DNA from: Amaricoccus solimangrovi
GTDB taxonomy: Bacteria > Pseudomonadota > Alphaproteobacteria > Rhodobacterales > Rhodobacteraceae
Reading direction: 5' to 3'
DNA: 64,000 bases
Assembly: GCF_006385685.1 (NCBI RefSeq)
Contig: NZ_VFRP01000003.1
Location: 124,001 to 188,000 of the forward strand
Below, piece after piece: positions 51,643 to 61,262 of the stretch (its first letter is position 1; the number at the start of each line of letters is the position of its first letter). A program made the translations under genes and the position numbers. The notes under the pieces are model-generated. The model searched no databases. It was not told where the DNA came from and worked only from the letters and a program-made list of their open reading frames with translations.

Positions 51643-52506
51643 ATGACGGACGGACCCGTGCTCCTGACGATTGGCCATGGCTACTCGGCGGCGGCCTTCG
51701 CGGCAAGCCTGCCGGAGGGCTGGCGGCGGATCGGGGCCACACGATCGGGCGAGAAGGCCGCGACCATGGCGGCGGCCGGCGTCGAACCGGTGGATGCCGG
51801 GGACGCGGCCGCCATGCGCCGCGCGATCGCCGCGGCCTCTCATCTGCTGATCTCCGCGCCGCCGGGGGAGGAGGGCGACCCGGTGCTGGGGCGCCACGGG
51901 GCGGCGCTGGCCGCGGCCCGGCCGGCCTGGGTCGGCTATCTCTCGACCACGGGCGTCTATGGCGACCGGAACGGCGGCTGGGTCGACGAGGAGGGCGCGC
52001 TCGCCCCGGTGAACGCGCGGAGCGCGCGGCGGGTGGAGGCGGAGCGGGCCTGGCTCGGATCCGGCCTGCCGGTCGAGATCTTCCGCCTCGCCGGGATCTA
52101 CGGGCCGGGGCGCAGCGTCTTCGATCGGCTGCGGGAGGGGCGGGCGCAACGGATCGTGAAGCCGGGCCAGGTGTTCAGCCGGATCCATGTCGAGGATATC
52201 GCGGGGGCGCTCCGCGCCGCGGTGGCGCGGCCGGCGCCGGGCCGGATCGTCAATCTCGCCGACGACGCGCCCGCCCCGCCCGGCGAGGTCATCCTCTACG
52301 CCGCGGGGCTGCTCGGGATGGAGCCGCCGCCCGGGATCGCCTTCGACGAGGCAGATCTCAGCCCGATGGCGCGAAGCTTCTACAACGAGTCCAAGCGGGT
52401 CTCGAACCGGCGGATGCGGGAGGAACTCGGCTACGCGCCGCGCTATCCCGACTACCGCGCGGGCCTCGCGGCGGTGCTGGCGGCCGAGCGGCTCGGGGCG
52501 CTGTGA
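51643..52506 (+). CDS. SDR family NAD(P)-dependent oxidoreductase (YeeZ-like)
   Basis: The 287-residue protein has an N-terminal nucleotide-binding part (LTIGHGYSAAAFAASLPEGW) with the short variant of the glycine loop typical of YeeZ-like proteins. STTGVYGDRNGGWVDEE contains the Ser/Tyr region, VEIFRLAGIYGPGRSVFDRL and HVEDIAGALRAAV follow. Substrate is unknown. It stands alone, divergent from the TPR gene. Confidence 0.85.
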   Translation: MTDGPVLLTIGHGYSAAAFAASLPEGWRRIGATRSGEKAATMAAAGVEPVDAGDAAAMRRAIAAASHLLISAPPGEEGDPVLGRHGAALAAARPAWVGYLSTTGVYGDRNGGWVDEEGALAPVNARSARRVEAERAWLGSGLPVEIFRLAGIYGPGRSVFDRLREGRAQRIVKPGQVFSRIHVEDIAGALRAAVARPAPGRIVNLADDAPAPPGEVILYAAGLLGMEPPPGIAFDEADLSPMARSFYNESKRVSNRRMREELGYAPRYPDYRAGLAAVLAAERLGAL

Positions 52507-52642
52507 GGGATCGGTGCCACACCGGGGGCAATTTTGTCGCGCCGGCGGCTGATCAAGGCTGGCGCTTCGGGAGCGAATCCGACAATGTCCGTCGCAAAAT
52601 CTGGCACCGGCCCTGAAAAACCGGGTCTTTGAGGTAGGTTGA

Positions 52643-54811
52643 ATGTCGCACCGGCGACCGCGCGCGGTTTTGCTCCCGGCTGCTCTGGCCTCGGTTTCGG
52701 CCCTGGCGCTCGGCGTGATGGCCTTCGCGCAGGAAGCGCCGCGGCCGCGGCCGAGCGTGAACCTTTACGGCAACGCCGGCCTCATCGACATGCCCTCGGC
52801 CGAGATGATGCCGGACGGGCAGATGACGCTCTCCTGGAGCAAGTTCGACGGCATGAGCCGGCGGCAGTTCAACTTCCAGATCCTGCCCCGGCTCAGCGGT
52901 ACGCTGCGCTATTCCACCATCGACAACTGGGGCCGTCCGGACGATCCCGATTACGATCTCTGGGACCGCAGCTTCGATTTCCGGTTGCAGATCCTCGAGG
53001 ACAAGCCGGGCTGGCAACCGAGCCTGGCGCTCGGCTTCCGCGACTTCCTCGGGACCGGCGTCTATTCCGGCGAATATCTCGTCGCCTCCAAGCGCGTGGT
53101 GCCGAGCGTCACGGTCACGGGCGGCGTCGGCTGGGGCCGGTTCGCGGGGGTGAACGGGTTCAAGAACCCGTTCTGCGCGATCTCGAACGGCATGTGCGCG
53201 CGCGACGAGGATTACGGCGAGGGCGGCAAGCCCGCCTTCGGCCGGTTCTTCCGCGGCGAGGACGCCGCGCTCTTCGGCGGTGTCGAATGGCGCACGCCCT
53301 ATGACGGGCTGACGCTGAAGGCGGAATATTCCTCCGACGCCTATACGCGCGAGCAGTCCGGGCCGAACGCGCATTTCGACCGCAAGTCGCCGTTCAACTT
53401 CGGCGCCGAATACAACATCACCGAGGGGATCACGGTCGGCGGCTACTACATGTACGGCGACGCGCTCGGCTTCAACATCGCGCTGAGCGGCAATCCGAAC
53501 AAGCCGCTGACGCCGCAGGATCTCGGCGTCGGCCCGATCCCGACCACGGCGCGGCCGGACGACGCGCCGATGGGCGAGGGCTGGCAGAACGACCCGGCCA
53601 AGCGGACCCGCCTCTCCGACGCGCTCGCCAAGGCGATGGACGTCGAGGGCATCCGGCTCGAGCGGATCACCTTCAAGGGCTCCGTCGTCGACGTGGTGAT
53701 CCAGAACCGGCGCTACAACCAGCAGCCGCGCGCCATCGGCCGCGCCACCCGCGTACTGCAGGTCGGCATGCCGGCGAATGTGAAAACCTTCAACGTCACC
53801 CTGATCGCCGATGGTCTGGAAACGACGACCGTCACGATCGATCGCGCCGAGTACGAGAGCCAGATCTCGCGCTGGGACGCCGGGCAGAGCAGCTGGGACA
53901 CGGTCGGCCTCGCGGGCGCCTGGGACGATCCGGCCGGCTATCCGGTCTGGACGCGCCCGAACCTCTATCCTTCCGTCGACTGGACCGTGCTGCCGCAGCC
54001 CTATCTCGTGCTGCTCACGCCGGGCGAGCCGATCCGGGTGGGCCTGAACCTCGACGCCAACGTGACGCTGCGCCTCTCGCAGGGCGCCTCGTTCAACATC
54101 GGCGTCAGCCAGCCGCTCTTCGGCACCTATGACGATCCGGGCGATTCCGACAGCACCCTGCCGCATGTCCGCTCCAACACCTCGCGCTACTATTCCGGCA
54201 AGAACCCGCGGCTCACGAACCTGACCGGCGATTACGTCTTCAAGCTGAACGAGAACACCTATGGCCAGGTCTCGGCCGGCTATCTCGAGCGGCAGTTCGC
54301 GGGCATCTACTCCGAGGTGCTGTGGAAGCCGGTCGACCAGAGCTGGGGCCTCGGCGCGGACCTCGCCTATGTGAAGCAGCGCCAGTGGGACGCGCCGCTG
54401 GGGCTCACCGACTACGACGTGGTGACCGGCTTCGGCTCGGCCTACTGGGAGACCGGCTGGTACGGGATGCAGGTCGAACTCGACGCCGGCCGCTATCTCG
54501 CCGGCGACTGGGGCGGCACGCTGACGGTGACGCGCGAATTCCCCAACGGCTGGGCGGTCGGCGCCTATGCGACGCTGACCGACGTCACCGCCGAGGATTA
54601 CGGCGAGGGCAGTTTCGACAAGGGCGTGATGATCACCATCCCGTTCCGCTGGACCGTGCCCTTCGAGACCGACGCGCGCAACTCGATCCAGCTCACCTCG
54701 ATCTCGCGCGACGGCGGGGCGCAGCTCGACGTGGCCAACCACCTCTGGGATACGGTCAAGGAGTTCGACCGCCAGCACATGAAGTGGAACTGGGGCTCGT
54801 ACTGGCAATGA
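52643..54811 (+). CDS. yjbH: YjbH-like outer-membrane protein of exopolysaccharide export
   Basis: The 722-residue protein has a signal peptide (about 1-30, ending VMAFAQEAP) and then YGNAGLIDMPSAEMMPDGQM, the hallmark opening of YjbH/GfcD (DUF940) proteins. The rest is beta-rich with many aromatic strand ends, consistent with an outer-membrane barrel, and ends at a Trp. In enterobacteria yjbEFGH is an exopolysaccharide operon. Its TGA overlaps the start of the yjbF-like gene (ATGA). Confidence 0.9.
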   Translation: MSHRRPRAVLLPAALASVSALALGVMAFAQEAPRPRPSVNLYGNAGLIDMPSAEMMPDGQMTLSWSKFDGMSRRQFNFQILPRLSGTLRYSTIDNWGRPDDPDYDLWDRSFDFRLQILEDKPGWQPSLALGFRDFLGTGVYSGEYLVASKRVVPSVTVTGGVGWGRFAGVNGFKNPFCAISNGMCARDEDYGEGGKPAFGRFFRGEDAALFGGVEWRTPYDGLTLKAEYSSDAYTREQSGPNAHFDRKSPFNFGAEYNITEGITVGGYYMYGDALGFNIALSGNPNKPLTPQDLGVGPIPTTARPDDAPMGEGWQNDPAKRTRLSDALAKAMDVEGIRLERITFKGSVVDVVIQNRRYNQQPRAIGRATRVLQVGMPANVKTFNVTLIADGLETTTVTIDRAEYESQISRWDAGQSSWDTVGLAGAWDDPAGYPVWTRPNLYPSVDWTVLPQPYLVLLTPGEPIRVGLNLDANVTLRLSQGASFNIGVSQPLFGTYDDPGDSDSTLPHVRSNTSRYYSGKNPRLTNLTGDYVFKLNENTYGQVSAGYLERQFAGIYSEVLWKPVDQSWGLGADLAYVKQRQWDAPLGLTDYDVVTGFGSAYWETGWYGMQVELDAGRYLAGDWGGTLTVTREFPNGWAVGAYATLTDVTAEDYGEGSFDKGVMITIPFRWTVPFETDARNSIQLTSISRDGGAQLDVANHLWDTVKEFDRQHMKWNWGSYWQ

Positions 54812-55491
54812 GGCTGACCGTTCTCGCGACGCTGCTTCTGACCGCGCTCGCCGGCTGCACGGACGAGGGGCTGAACCCGATCGTCTCCAAGGCCATCGAT
54901 GAGGTGAACCCGTTCCACGCCTCCGCGCCGAAGCCGGGGGCGCCGGTCACGCGCGCGCAGATCGACAGGGCCGACGTGGCGACGATCCGCGCCCGCCTCG
55001 TCTCGGACAAGTCGCCGACCTTTCTGGTCGCCGCGGCGAACAACGGCGGCTACATCACCTATGCCTCGGGCCTGCGCCAGCTCGTCGTGATGCGTAATTC
55101 GCAGGTCACCGGCACCCGCGGCCTCGGCCACGACCTGCTGTCGGCCAAGTCGACGACGCCCGATCCGCTGGCGACGCCGATGCCGGTCTCGCAATGGCCG
55201 GCGCTCGTCCAGCGTAGCTACGAATTTCCGGCCAACGCGCCCCGGGGGGAGATCGAGACCTTCGATTGCCGGTTCGAACGCGGCCCGGTCAAGGAGATGG
55301 TGATCCTCGACCAGCCGCACCGCGGGCAGGAGGTCAGCGAATACTGCGAAGGGCCGACCGGCTCGTTCGAACAGTTGCATTTCGCCGATCTCGCGACCGG
55401 CTTCGTCTGGCGGACGCTGAGCTGGCTCGGCCCCCGGCAGGGGCTGATCGATATCGAGATCGTGCTGCCCTACACCGGATCTCCCCGCTGA
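54808..55491 (+). CDS. yjbF: YjbF-like lipoprotein
   Basis: ATG 54808 gives 227 residues. A lipoprotein signal (VLATLLLTALAGCTDEG) has the lipobox Leu-Ala-Gly-Cys, with Cys about residue 16. The mature part fits the YjbF/GfcB group (DUF2886): NGGYITYASGLRQLVVMRNS, TRGLGHDLLSA and FVWRTLSWLGP. It is translationally coupled to yjbH, so the pair likely forms an outer-membrane polysaccharide export unit. Confidence 0.88.
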   Translation: MRLTVLATLLLTALAGCTDEGLNPIVSKAIDEVNPFHASAPKPGAPVTRAQIDRADVATIRARLVSDKSPTFLVAAANNGGYITYASGLRQLVVMRNSQVTGTRGLGHDLLSAKSTTPDPLATPMPVSQWPALVQRSYEFPANAPRGEIETFDCRFERGPVKEMVILDQPHRGQEVSEYCEGPTGSFEQLHFADLATGFVWRTLSWLGPRQGLIDIEIVLPYTGSPR

Positions 55492-55630
55492 GATCCGGCC
55501 GCGCCGCCGGGCGCGCGTGTGCCGAAGGTATTTTTGCGAGAGCGAAGAAGCCGGAGAACCCGCTCGCAGCGGGCGCGCCTGGGCGCATTTCGTATATTCC
55601 CCGCGCGGACGCGCATTCCGCAAATCAGTA

Positions 55631-55660
55631 AGGGCAGCGCCGGAAAGCGCCGCCCTCTTT
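55631..55660 (+). terminator. Terminator after yjbH-yjbF
   Basis: AGGGCAGCGC (55631-55640) pairs with GCGCCGCCCT (55647-55656) with one mismatch, followed by CTTT. It lies 140 bp after the yjbF stop; no gene is seen in 55492-55726. Confidence 0.7.
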
Positions 55661-55726
55661 CGCTAGGTCTCGTCGCCGCCGGGTGTCGGGAGGCCGACTG
55701 CCCGGCGGCGTGTTATCGTGACCCGA

Positions 55727-55930
55727 TCAGGAGTCGTCGTTGGAGATCGCGTAGGCGATCGCGGCGAGGCCGATCACCGGGATCAGCCAGGCAGCGTTGG
55801 AACCGCCCATCGGCGCCGGCTCGGCGACGACCACCGGCTCGGCCGGCGCTTCGTACACGAGGTTGCCGGCGAAGGCCGCCTGGCCGGCCAGCAGGAGAGC
55901 CGCCGCCGCGGTCGAAACGATAAGCTTCAT
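55727..55930 (-). CDS. Small exported membrane protein
   Basis: ATG 55930 with GAGGAGG upstream gives 67 residues. A signal peptide (LIVSTAAAALLLAGQAAFAG) is followed by a Pro/Glu/Val-rich stretch and a C-terminal hydrophobic segment (AAWLIPVIGLAAIAYAI) ending in Asn-Asp-Asp-Ser. Small proteins of this plan are common in Rhodobacterales, but I know no function. A promoter-like sequence lies upstream. Confidence 0.8.
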   Translation of the reverse strand: MKLIVSTAAAALLLAGQAAFAGNLVYEAPAEPVVVAEPAPMGGSNAAWLIPVIGLAAIAYAISNDDS

Positions 55931-56009
55931 TGTTGTCCTCCTCAGAGAGTGCGGGTCTGCGAAACCGATAGCTCGCCCGGACCTGCGAGCGGACAAGCTA
56001 ATGCTTGAA

Positions 56010-56038
56010 CGATAACCAGTTTTCCCTCGCGTTTTCAA
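56010..56038 (-). promoter_or_regulatory. Promoter of the small exported protein
   Basis: On the minus strand TTGAAA (56038-56033) and TTATCG (56015-56010) are spaced by 17 bp. They lie 80 bp upstream of the ATG at 55930. Confidence 0.45.
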
Positions 56039-56077
56039 TCATCGAAACCGGCGCGGTTCACGAAAGGGGCGGTGTTG

Positions 56078-56698
56078 TCAAATGAGCAACACTGGCGTTC
56101 CGACCTGCGCGCGATCGTAAACCTCGACGATGTGCTCGTTGAAAAGGCCGATGCATCCGCTCGAAGACTGGCGCCCGATCTTGCGGATGTCGTTGGTTCC
56201 GTGGATCCGGTAGGCCGGCCAGCCAAGGTTCAGCGCGCGGATTCCGAGCGGGTTGTCGGGTCCGGGCTCGACGTAGCTGGGCAGGCCGGGATGGCGTTCC
56301 AGCATCGAGGCGGTGGGCCGCCAGTCCGGCGCGGGGCGCTTCAGCGTGACCGAGGTGCGGCCGCGGCGAGTCATCTCCTCCGTGAGCGGCACCGAGGTCG
56401 GATACACGCGGTAGAAGCCGTCCGCGCCCCAGTAGTGCAGCACGCGGTCATTCGTGTCGCAGAGAATCGCATCCCTGTTGAGGTCACTGAAATAATCTTC
56501 CCACCGGCGCATCTTCAGGCTCGAGATTCGGCGCAGCAGCATCGGCGTGTCCTGCGAATCGGGCACGAAGTCGTTCGCCAGCGCGTCCTCCTCCGTCGCG
56601 GCGAATCCGCGGCCGGCGATCGCGGTCGCGGCGCCGGCCATGGCCGCGCCGACGGCGAAGCGGGTGAAGGCCCGCCGGTTGATCTCCTTGTCACGCAT
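56078..56698 (-). CDS. L,D-transpeptidase (YkuD), Tat-exported
   Basis: ATG 56698 gives 206 residues beginning MRDKEINRRAF. A twin-arginine signal (NRRAFTRFAVGAAMAG) is followed by the YkuD domain, with RIHGTNDIRKIGRQSSSGCI containing the catalytic HGTN-x-SxGC motif. These enzymes make 3-3 cross-links in peptidoglycan or attach lipoproteins. A second YkuD gene lies at 61263. Confidence 0.92.
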   Translation of the reverse strand: MRDKEINRRAFTRFAVGAAMAGAATAIAGRGFAATEEDALANDFVPDSQDTPMLLRRISSLKMRRWEDYFSDLNRDAILCDTNDRVLHYWGADGFYRVYPTSVPLTEEMTRRGRTSVTLKRPAPDWRPTASMLERHPGLPSYVEPGPDNPLGIRALNLGWPAYRIHGTNDIRKIGRQSSSGCIGLFNEHIVEVYDRAQVGTPVLLI

Positions 56699-56912
56699 TT
56701 CGACTTGCCTCCTTGGCACCCCTCGCCGCCGCTCGGACGTCGGCGGACGATGGTATTGGCATGAGCGAAAGCCCGCAACTCACAGTTCTGAAAGCGACTC
56801 CTCTGCAACACATCCGGGACCTCGGAGGCGCGGATCGCGATTGGATTTGAACGAAGGTGGCAAAGCCGGTAGCACCGTCGGAGCCGAACGCCCCAATCAC
56901 GACGGACCCGCG

Positions 56913-57398
56913 ATGATCCGCCTTTGCTTCGCCGCCCTTGCCATCCTCTTCGCCGTCGCGAGCTGCACTTCGAGCGGGACGGGGGGCGCGCCGCGCATCT
57001 CCGCCGCCGAGACGGACGACATCCTGACCCGGCAGCTCGACGCGGTGAACGCGGTGCGCCAGGGCGAGGGGCTGACGCCGCTGCGCTATTCGGCCGAGCT
57101 GAACGCGGCGGCTGAGACGCATGCGCGCGACATGTCGGTGCAGGGCCGCGCCTGGCATTTCGGCTCCGACCTGACCTCCCCGCGCGAGCGCGCCTTCCGC
57201 GCCGGCTACCAGGCCGAACTCGTCGGCGAGAACATCGCCGAGGGCACCGACAGCGATCTCGCGGTGCTGCGGAGCTGGCTCGATTTCAAGGATACCCGCG
57301 AGATCATCATGGATCCCGCGGGCCGCGGCTTCGGCTTCGGCTGGTACGAGGAGCCGGCGACCGGCAAGATCTGGTGGGTGCAGCTCGTCGGCAAGTGA
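56913..57398 (+). CDS. CAP/SCP-domain lipoprotein
   Basis: ATG 56913 gives 161 residues. A lipoprotein signal (LCFAALAILFAVASC) ends at the lipobox Cys18. The CAP domain has LDAVNAVRQGEGLTPLRYS, LNAAAETHARDMSVQ with the conserved His, GENIAEG and a C-terminal GFGWYEEPATGKIWWVQLV. These secreted proteins have unclear enzymatic activity. It is divergent from the YkuD gene, with about 215 bp between. Confidence 0.9.
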   Translation: MIRLCFAALAILFAVASCTSSGTGGAPRISAAETDDILTRQLDAVNAVRQGEGLTPLRYSAELNAAAETHARDMSVQGRAWHFGSDLTSPRERAFRAGYQAELVGENIAEGTDSDLAVLRSWLDFKDTREIIMDPAGRGFGFGWYEEPATGKIWWVQLVGK

Positions 57399-57428
57399 GC
57401 CGGGGCGCGCGCGCCGGGCGGGCCGCGG

Positions 57429-58436
57429 TCAGAGCGCCGCGCCGTCTTCCCAGAGCCCGGGGGCCGGGGCGATCTCTCCCACGACCATGCCGCGGCGGTT
57501 CGCGATCGGCGGCGTCATCCGGCGCAGCACGCGCGGATCGCCCGCCTTCACCGCGCCGAGCCGGGTGAGCAGCGCCGCCACCGCGCATTCGCTGGCACGG
57601 GTCGTGCCGTCCTCGATCTTGAGCGCGAGGCCCAGTCCCTTTTCCGGCCAGATCGCGACGAAGACGCCCTCGGCCCCGGTCTTCACCGCGACCGATCCGC
57701 CGGCCGCGGCCATGAGTTCGGAACAGGCCCGGCCCTCGCCCGCGACCAGCAGCGGATGCGCGATCATCGCCGCGACCAGCCGCTCCGCCGCCGCCCCGCG
57801 GGCCTCGCCCAGCCCGGCCGGATCGGCCATCCGGGCCATCGCCCAGGCCAGGCCGCGCATCGTGGTGGCGAAATTGGGCGCGGCGCAGCCGTCGATCCCG
57901 AAACCCGGGCTGTCGGCGCCGGTCATCTCCTCGAAGGCGGCGCGCACCGCGCGCTGGACCGGGTGATCGGGCTCCACATATTCGCTGTCGCCGCCGAGAT
58001 GGCGGTTCAGCGTCAGGAAGCCCGCGTGCTTGCCCGAGCAGTTGTTGTGGAGCTGGCAGGGCGCCTCCAGCGTCTCGCGCAGCCGGCCCCGCTCGATCCG
58101 GTCGTCGGGCACCTGGGCGCCGCAGCGCAGGTCCCGCTCGCCGAGGCCGATCTCGGAGAGCCAGTGCGCGACGCGCGTCACATGCATGTCCGCCCCCTGG
58201 TGCGAGGCGCAGGCGAGCGCGAGCTGTTCCGTGCCGAGCCCGGCGGCGGCGCCGCTTTCGACGAGGGGCAGCGCCTGGAGCATCTTGCAGGAGGAGCGGG
58301 GCAGGATCACCGCCTCGGGATCGCCCCAGGCGGCGCGGATCGCGCCGGAGGCGTCGCAGATCACCGCGTGCCCGCGATGGACGGATTCCGCGAATCGCCC
58401 CCGCCGGATCTCGACCATCGGTACCGCGTCAGCCAT
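57429..58436 (-). CDS. Asparaginase, Rhizobium etli type
   Basis: The 335-residue protein is of the AnsA/Re-asparaginase II (class 3) family, which hydrolyses asparagine to aspartate. It has the SxxK motif in LPRSSCKMLQALPL (near residue 46) and the C-SGKH motif in QLHNNCSGKHAGFL, both required for catalysis in the R. etli enzyme. DGCAAPNFATTMRG also matches. Its start overlaps the stop of the sigma factor gene by 8 bp, so both form one unit. Confidence 0.92.
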   Translation of the reverse strand: MADAVPMVEIRRGRFAESVHRGHAVICDASGAIRAAWGDPEAVILPRSSCKMLQALPLVESGAAAGLGTEQLALACASHQGADMHVTRVAHWLSEIGLGERDLRCGAQVPDDRIERGRLRETLEAPCQLHNNCSGKHAGFLTLNRHLGGDSEYVEPDHPVQRAVRAAFEEMTGADSPGFGIDGCAAPNFATTMRGLAWAMARMADPAGLGEARGAAAERLVAAMIAHPLLVAGEGRACSELMAAAGGSVAVKTGAEGVFVAIWPEKGLGLALKIEDGTTRASECAVAALLTRLGAVKAGDPRVLRRMTPPIANRRGMVVGEIAPAPGLWEDGAAL

Positions 58437-59019
58437 CGCTCAGTTCCTCCGCCAGCGTATCGCCCAATGCCCCGCGCAGGTGCCGGAAGGCAAGCCGGAT
58501 CCTGGACTTGACCGTGCCGAGGGGCAGGCCGAGCTTGGCCGCGATCTCCGCGTGGCTCAACCCGTCGTAGAAGGCGGCGACCAGAACGGCGCGCTGATCC
58601 TCGGCCAGCCCCGCCAGCCCCTCGCGGATTCGGCGCTCGCGCTCGGCGGCGTTCATCCGCAGGTAGCCGTCGGGCTCCGGCTCCGGCTGGAACAGCGGAT
58701 CGTCGGGATCCGGCGCCGGCCGCAGCGTCCGGCGCAGGATGTCGATCCGGCGGTTTCGCGCGATCGTGAAGATCCAGGTCGCGGCCGCGGCGCGCTCCGG
58801 ATCGAAGGTCTCCGCCCGGCGCCAGACCTGCACCATCACGTCCTGCGCGATCTCGTCGGCATCCGCCTCGCTGGCCCCGCCGCGCATCATGAAGGCCTTC
58901 ACCCGGGCGGCGAAGCGGTCGAACAGCGCGACGAAGGCGGTCCTGTCGCGCCGTGCGACGCGCGCGAGAAGCTCGGCGTCGCCGGCCTCCGGCAGGCCAT
59001 CGGGCTCAACGGCGGACAT
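58429..59019 (-). CDS. ECF RNA polymerase sigma factor
   Basis: The 196-residue protein has sigma region 2 (LFDRFAARVKAFMMRGGASE, DEIAQDVMVQVWRR, TWIFTIARNRRIDILRR) and region 4 (EDQRAVLVAAFYDGLSHAEI, KLGLPLGTVKSRIRLA). It resembles the Rhodobacter sphaeroides RpoE (ECF11) group. The usual downstream anti-sigma gene (chrR) is absent; the asparaginase gene overlaps it instead. A TGATCC box (59107-59112, minus) about 90 bp upstream matches the -35 of that group, which suggests autoregulation. Confidence 0.9.
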   Translation of the reverse strand: MSAVEPDGLPEAGDAELLARVARRDRTAFVALFDRFAARVKAFMMRGGASEADADEIAQDVMVQVWRRAETFDPERAAAATWIFTIARNRRIDILRRTLRPAPDPDDPLFQPEPEPDGYLRMNAAERERRIREGLAGLAEDQRAVLVAAFYDGLSHAEIAAKLGLPLGTVKSRIRLAFRHLRGALGDTLAEELSDG

Positions 59020-59106
59020 GGGGCTCGGTCTCGTCTCGGAGGCGCGGGGTTGAGGCTGTGCGGAAGGCGCGTCCGCCAGGCGGGATGGAAGACACGCAAA
59101 TGGGGT

Positions 59107-59112
59107 GGATCA
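59107..59112 (-). promoter_or_regulatory. TGATCC box upstream of the ECF sigma gene
   Basis: TGATCC on the minus strand equals the -35 element of RpoE/ECF11 promoters in Rhodobacter. No strong -10 match is seen at the right spacing. Confidence 0.3.
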
Positions 59113-59235
59113 AATCCCGCTTGTCGCGATAGAGTACGGCAAGGACGCTGACAAAAACAAGCCGGACCTTGGCCCTGGGGCGCGAAGCTCATGGCGGTGG
59201 TAACGGTACCGGCGATCGAGCAGGAGACCTGGGAC

Positions 59236-59787
59236 ATGATGTCGAATTATCGCACCACGATTGGCCTTTCGCTCGTGCTGCTCGGCCTGACCGGCGGGGC
59301 CGCCCTGCCCGCCGGGGCGCAGGCGGCGGCCGAGCGGGTGGCCTCGCATACGGACTGGAGCGTGTTCGTCGCCGGCAGCCCGAAGGAATGCTACGTCGTC
59401 TCGCCGCCGAAGAGCTCGAAGGCGCTGCGCGACGGCAAGCCGGTCGAGGTGGACCGGGGCGACATCCGCCTCTTCGTCACCTACCGCCCGGCCGAGAACG
59501 TCTCCGGCGAGGTGAGCTTCTCCGGTGGTTATCCGTTCCGCGACGGGACGCCGGTGAAGCTGCAGGTCGGCTCGCAGAACTTCACGCTCAATCCGGGCTC
59601 GAAGGACGCGGACAGCTGGGCCTGGCCCGCCTCCCCGGACGTCGACAAGCAGATCGTCGCGGCCTTCCGCGCGGGATCCTCGGCGACGGTGACCGGTGTC
59701 TCGAGCCGGGGGACCACGACGATCGACACGATCTCGCTTTCGGGCTTCACCGCCGCCGTCGAGGACGCGGCCAAGCGCTGCCAGTGA
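59236..59787 (+). CDS. Invasion-associated locus B (IalB) family protein
   Basis: ATG 59236 (second ATG 59239) gives 183 residues. A signal peptide (TTIGLSLVLLGLTGGAALPA, cleavage after AQA) is followed by the IalB domain: HTDWSVFVAGSPKECYVVS, FVTYRPAENVSGEVSF and the C-terminal GFTAAVEDAAKRCQ. Two Cys (in ECYVV and KRCQ) could form a disulfide. IalB proteins of alphaproteobacteria are periplasmic or outer-membrane; in this non-pathogen setting the role is unknown. Confidence 0.9.
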   Translation: MMSNYRTTIGLSLVLLGLTGGAALPAGAQAAAERVASHTDWSVFVAGSPKECYVVSPPKSSKALRDGKPVEVDRGDIRLFVTYRPAENVSGEVSFSGGYPFRDGTPVKLQVGSQNFTLNPGSKDADSWAWPASPDVDKQIVAAFRAGSSATVTGVSSRGTTTIDTISLSGFTAAVEDAAKRCQ

Positions 59788-59889
59788 CGCGCGGTCCCGG
59801 CCCGCGCGGCCGGGGGGTGGAAAAATCGCGAAAATCTGCTATCTCGCCGGCATTGGCGGGCTGATCCGCCCGTTGCCGAAAGCCCCGAG

Positions 59890-61068
59890 ATGTCCGCCGT
59901 TCCGCTTAAAGCCGTTCCGATCACGCCCGAGGTCGTCGCCCTGCCGCGCAGGGCGGCCGAGGAGGGCCTGCCCGATCTCGTCGGGCTCGACCGCGAGGCG
60001 ATGCGGCTGGCGCTGATCGAGGCGGGGACGCCCGAGAAGATGGCGCGGATGCGGACCGGGCAGGTCTGGCAGTGGATCTATCACCGCGGCGTCCGCGACT
60101 TCGAGGCGATGACCAATCTCGCCAAGGACTACCGCGCCCTGCTCGCGCGCAATTTCCGGGTCTCGCGGCCCGAGATCGTCACGCGGCAGATCTCGGCGGA
60201 CGGCACGCGGAAGTACCTGCTCCGCGTCGCGGGCGGGTCCGAGATCGAGGCGGTCTACATCCCCGAGACCGACCGCGGCACGCTCTGCGTCTCGAGCCAG
60301 GTCGGCTGCACGCTCACCTGCTCCTTCTGCCACACCGGCACGCAGCGGCTGGTGCGCAACCTGACCGCGGCGGAGATCGTCGGCCAGATCCTCGTCGCGC
60401 GCGACGATCTCGAGGAATGGGGCAAGGGGCCGCTCGACAGGCGTCTGATCTCGAACATCGTGCTGATGGGCATGGGCGAGCCGCTCTACAATTTCGAGAA
60501 CGTCCGCGACGCGATGCGGATCGCGATGGACAACGAGGGGCTGTCGCTGTCGCGCCGCCGGATCACGCTCTCGACCTCGGGCGTGGTGCCGGAGATCGCG
60601 CGCGTGGGCGAGGAGATCAACTGCCTGCTCGCGATCTCCTTCCATGCGACGACGGACGAGGTGCGCGACAAGCTGGTGCCGATCAACAGGAAGTGGAACA
60701 TCGCCGAGCTGCTCGACGCCTGCCGCGCCTATCCGCGGCTCTCGAACGCCGAGCGGATCACCTTCGAATACGTGATGCTGAAGGGGGTGAACGATTCGGA
60801 CGCGGATGCGCGGCGGCTCGTGAAGCTCATCTCGGGCATCCCGGCGAAGATCAACCTGATCCCGTTCAACCCCTGGCCCGGCTCCCCCTACGAGCGTTCC
60901 GACCCCGACCGGATCGAGGCCTTCGCGCGGATCGTGAACCGGGCGGGCTATGCCTCGCCCGTCCGCACGCCCCGGGGCGAGGACATCATGGCCGCCTGCG
61001 GCCAGCTCAAGAGCGCGAGCGAACGCGCGCGCCGCGCCCGGGGCGGCGAGGCCGCGGCCCCGGCCTGA
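59890..61068 (+). CDS. rlmN: 23S rRNA (adenine-2503-C2)-methyltransferase
   Basis: The 392-residue radical SAM enzyme methylates A2503 of 23S rRNA and A37 of some tRNAs. The cluster motif CTLTCSFC (Cys-x3-Cys-x2-Cys) lies near residue 140, preceded by [32 protein letters not shown] and the catalytic C-terminal Cys in ACGQL are present. Length and order are normal. Confidence 0.97.
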   Translation: MSAVPLKAVPITPEVVALPRRAAEEGLPDLVGLDREAMRLALIEAGTPEKMARMRTGQVWQWIYHRGVRDFEAMTNLAKDYRALLARNFRVSRPEIVTRQISADGTRKYLLRVAGGSEIEAVYIPETDRGTLCVSSQVGCTLTCSFCHTGTQRLVRNLTAAEIVGQILVARDDLEEWGKGPLDRRLISNIVLMGMGEPLYNFENVRDAMRIAMDNEGLSLSRRRITLSTSGVVPEIARVGEEINCLLAISFHATTDEVRDKLVPINRKWNIAELLDACRAYPRLSNAERITFEYVMLKGVNDSDADARRLVKLISGIPAKINLIPFNPWPGSPYERSDPDRIEAFARIVNRAGYASPVRTPRGEDIMAACGQLKSASERARRARGGEAAAPA

Positions 61069-61262
61069 TCCGGCGCAAGTCGGTCCGGATCTCCCCGACT
61101 TCATTCCCATGGCTTCCGGCATCCCGGATCCGGATCGATTTCGCGCGCCCGCGGTCCGAGGCCCCTTCACGAATCCCCCTGATTAGGGTTCTATCAACCT
61201 TATCAAGCAGTAATTAAGCGATCCGTAAGGATCCGGGCACAACGACAAGAACGAGCAGGCAC

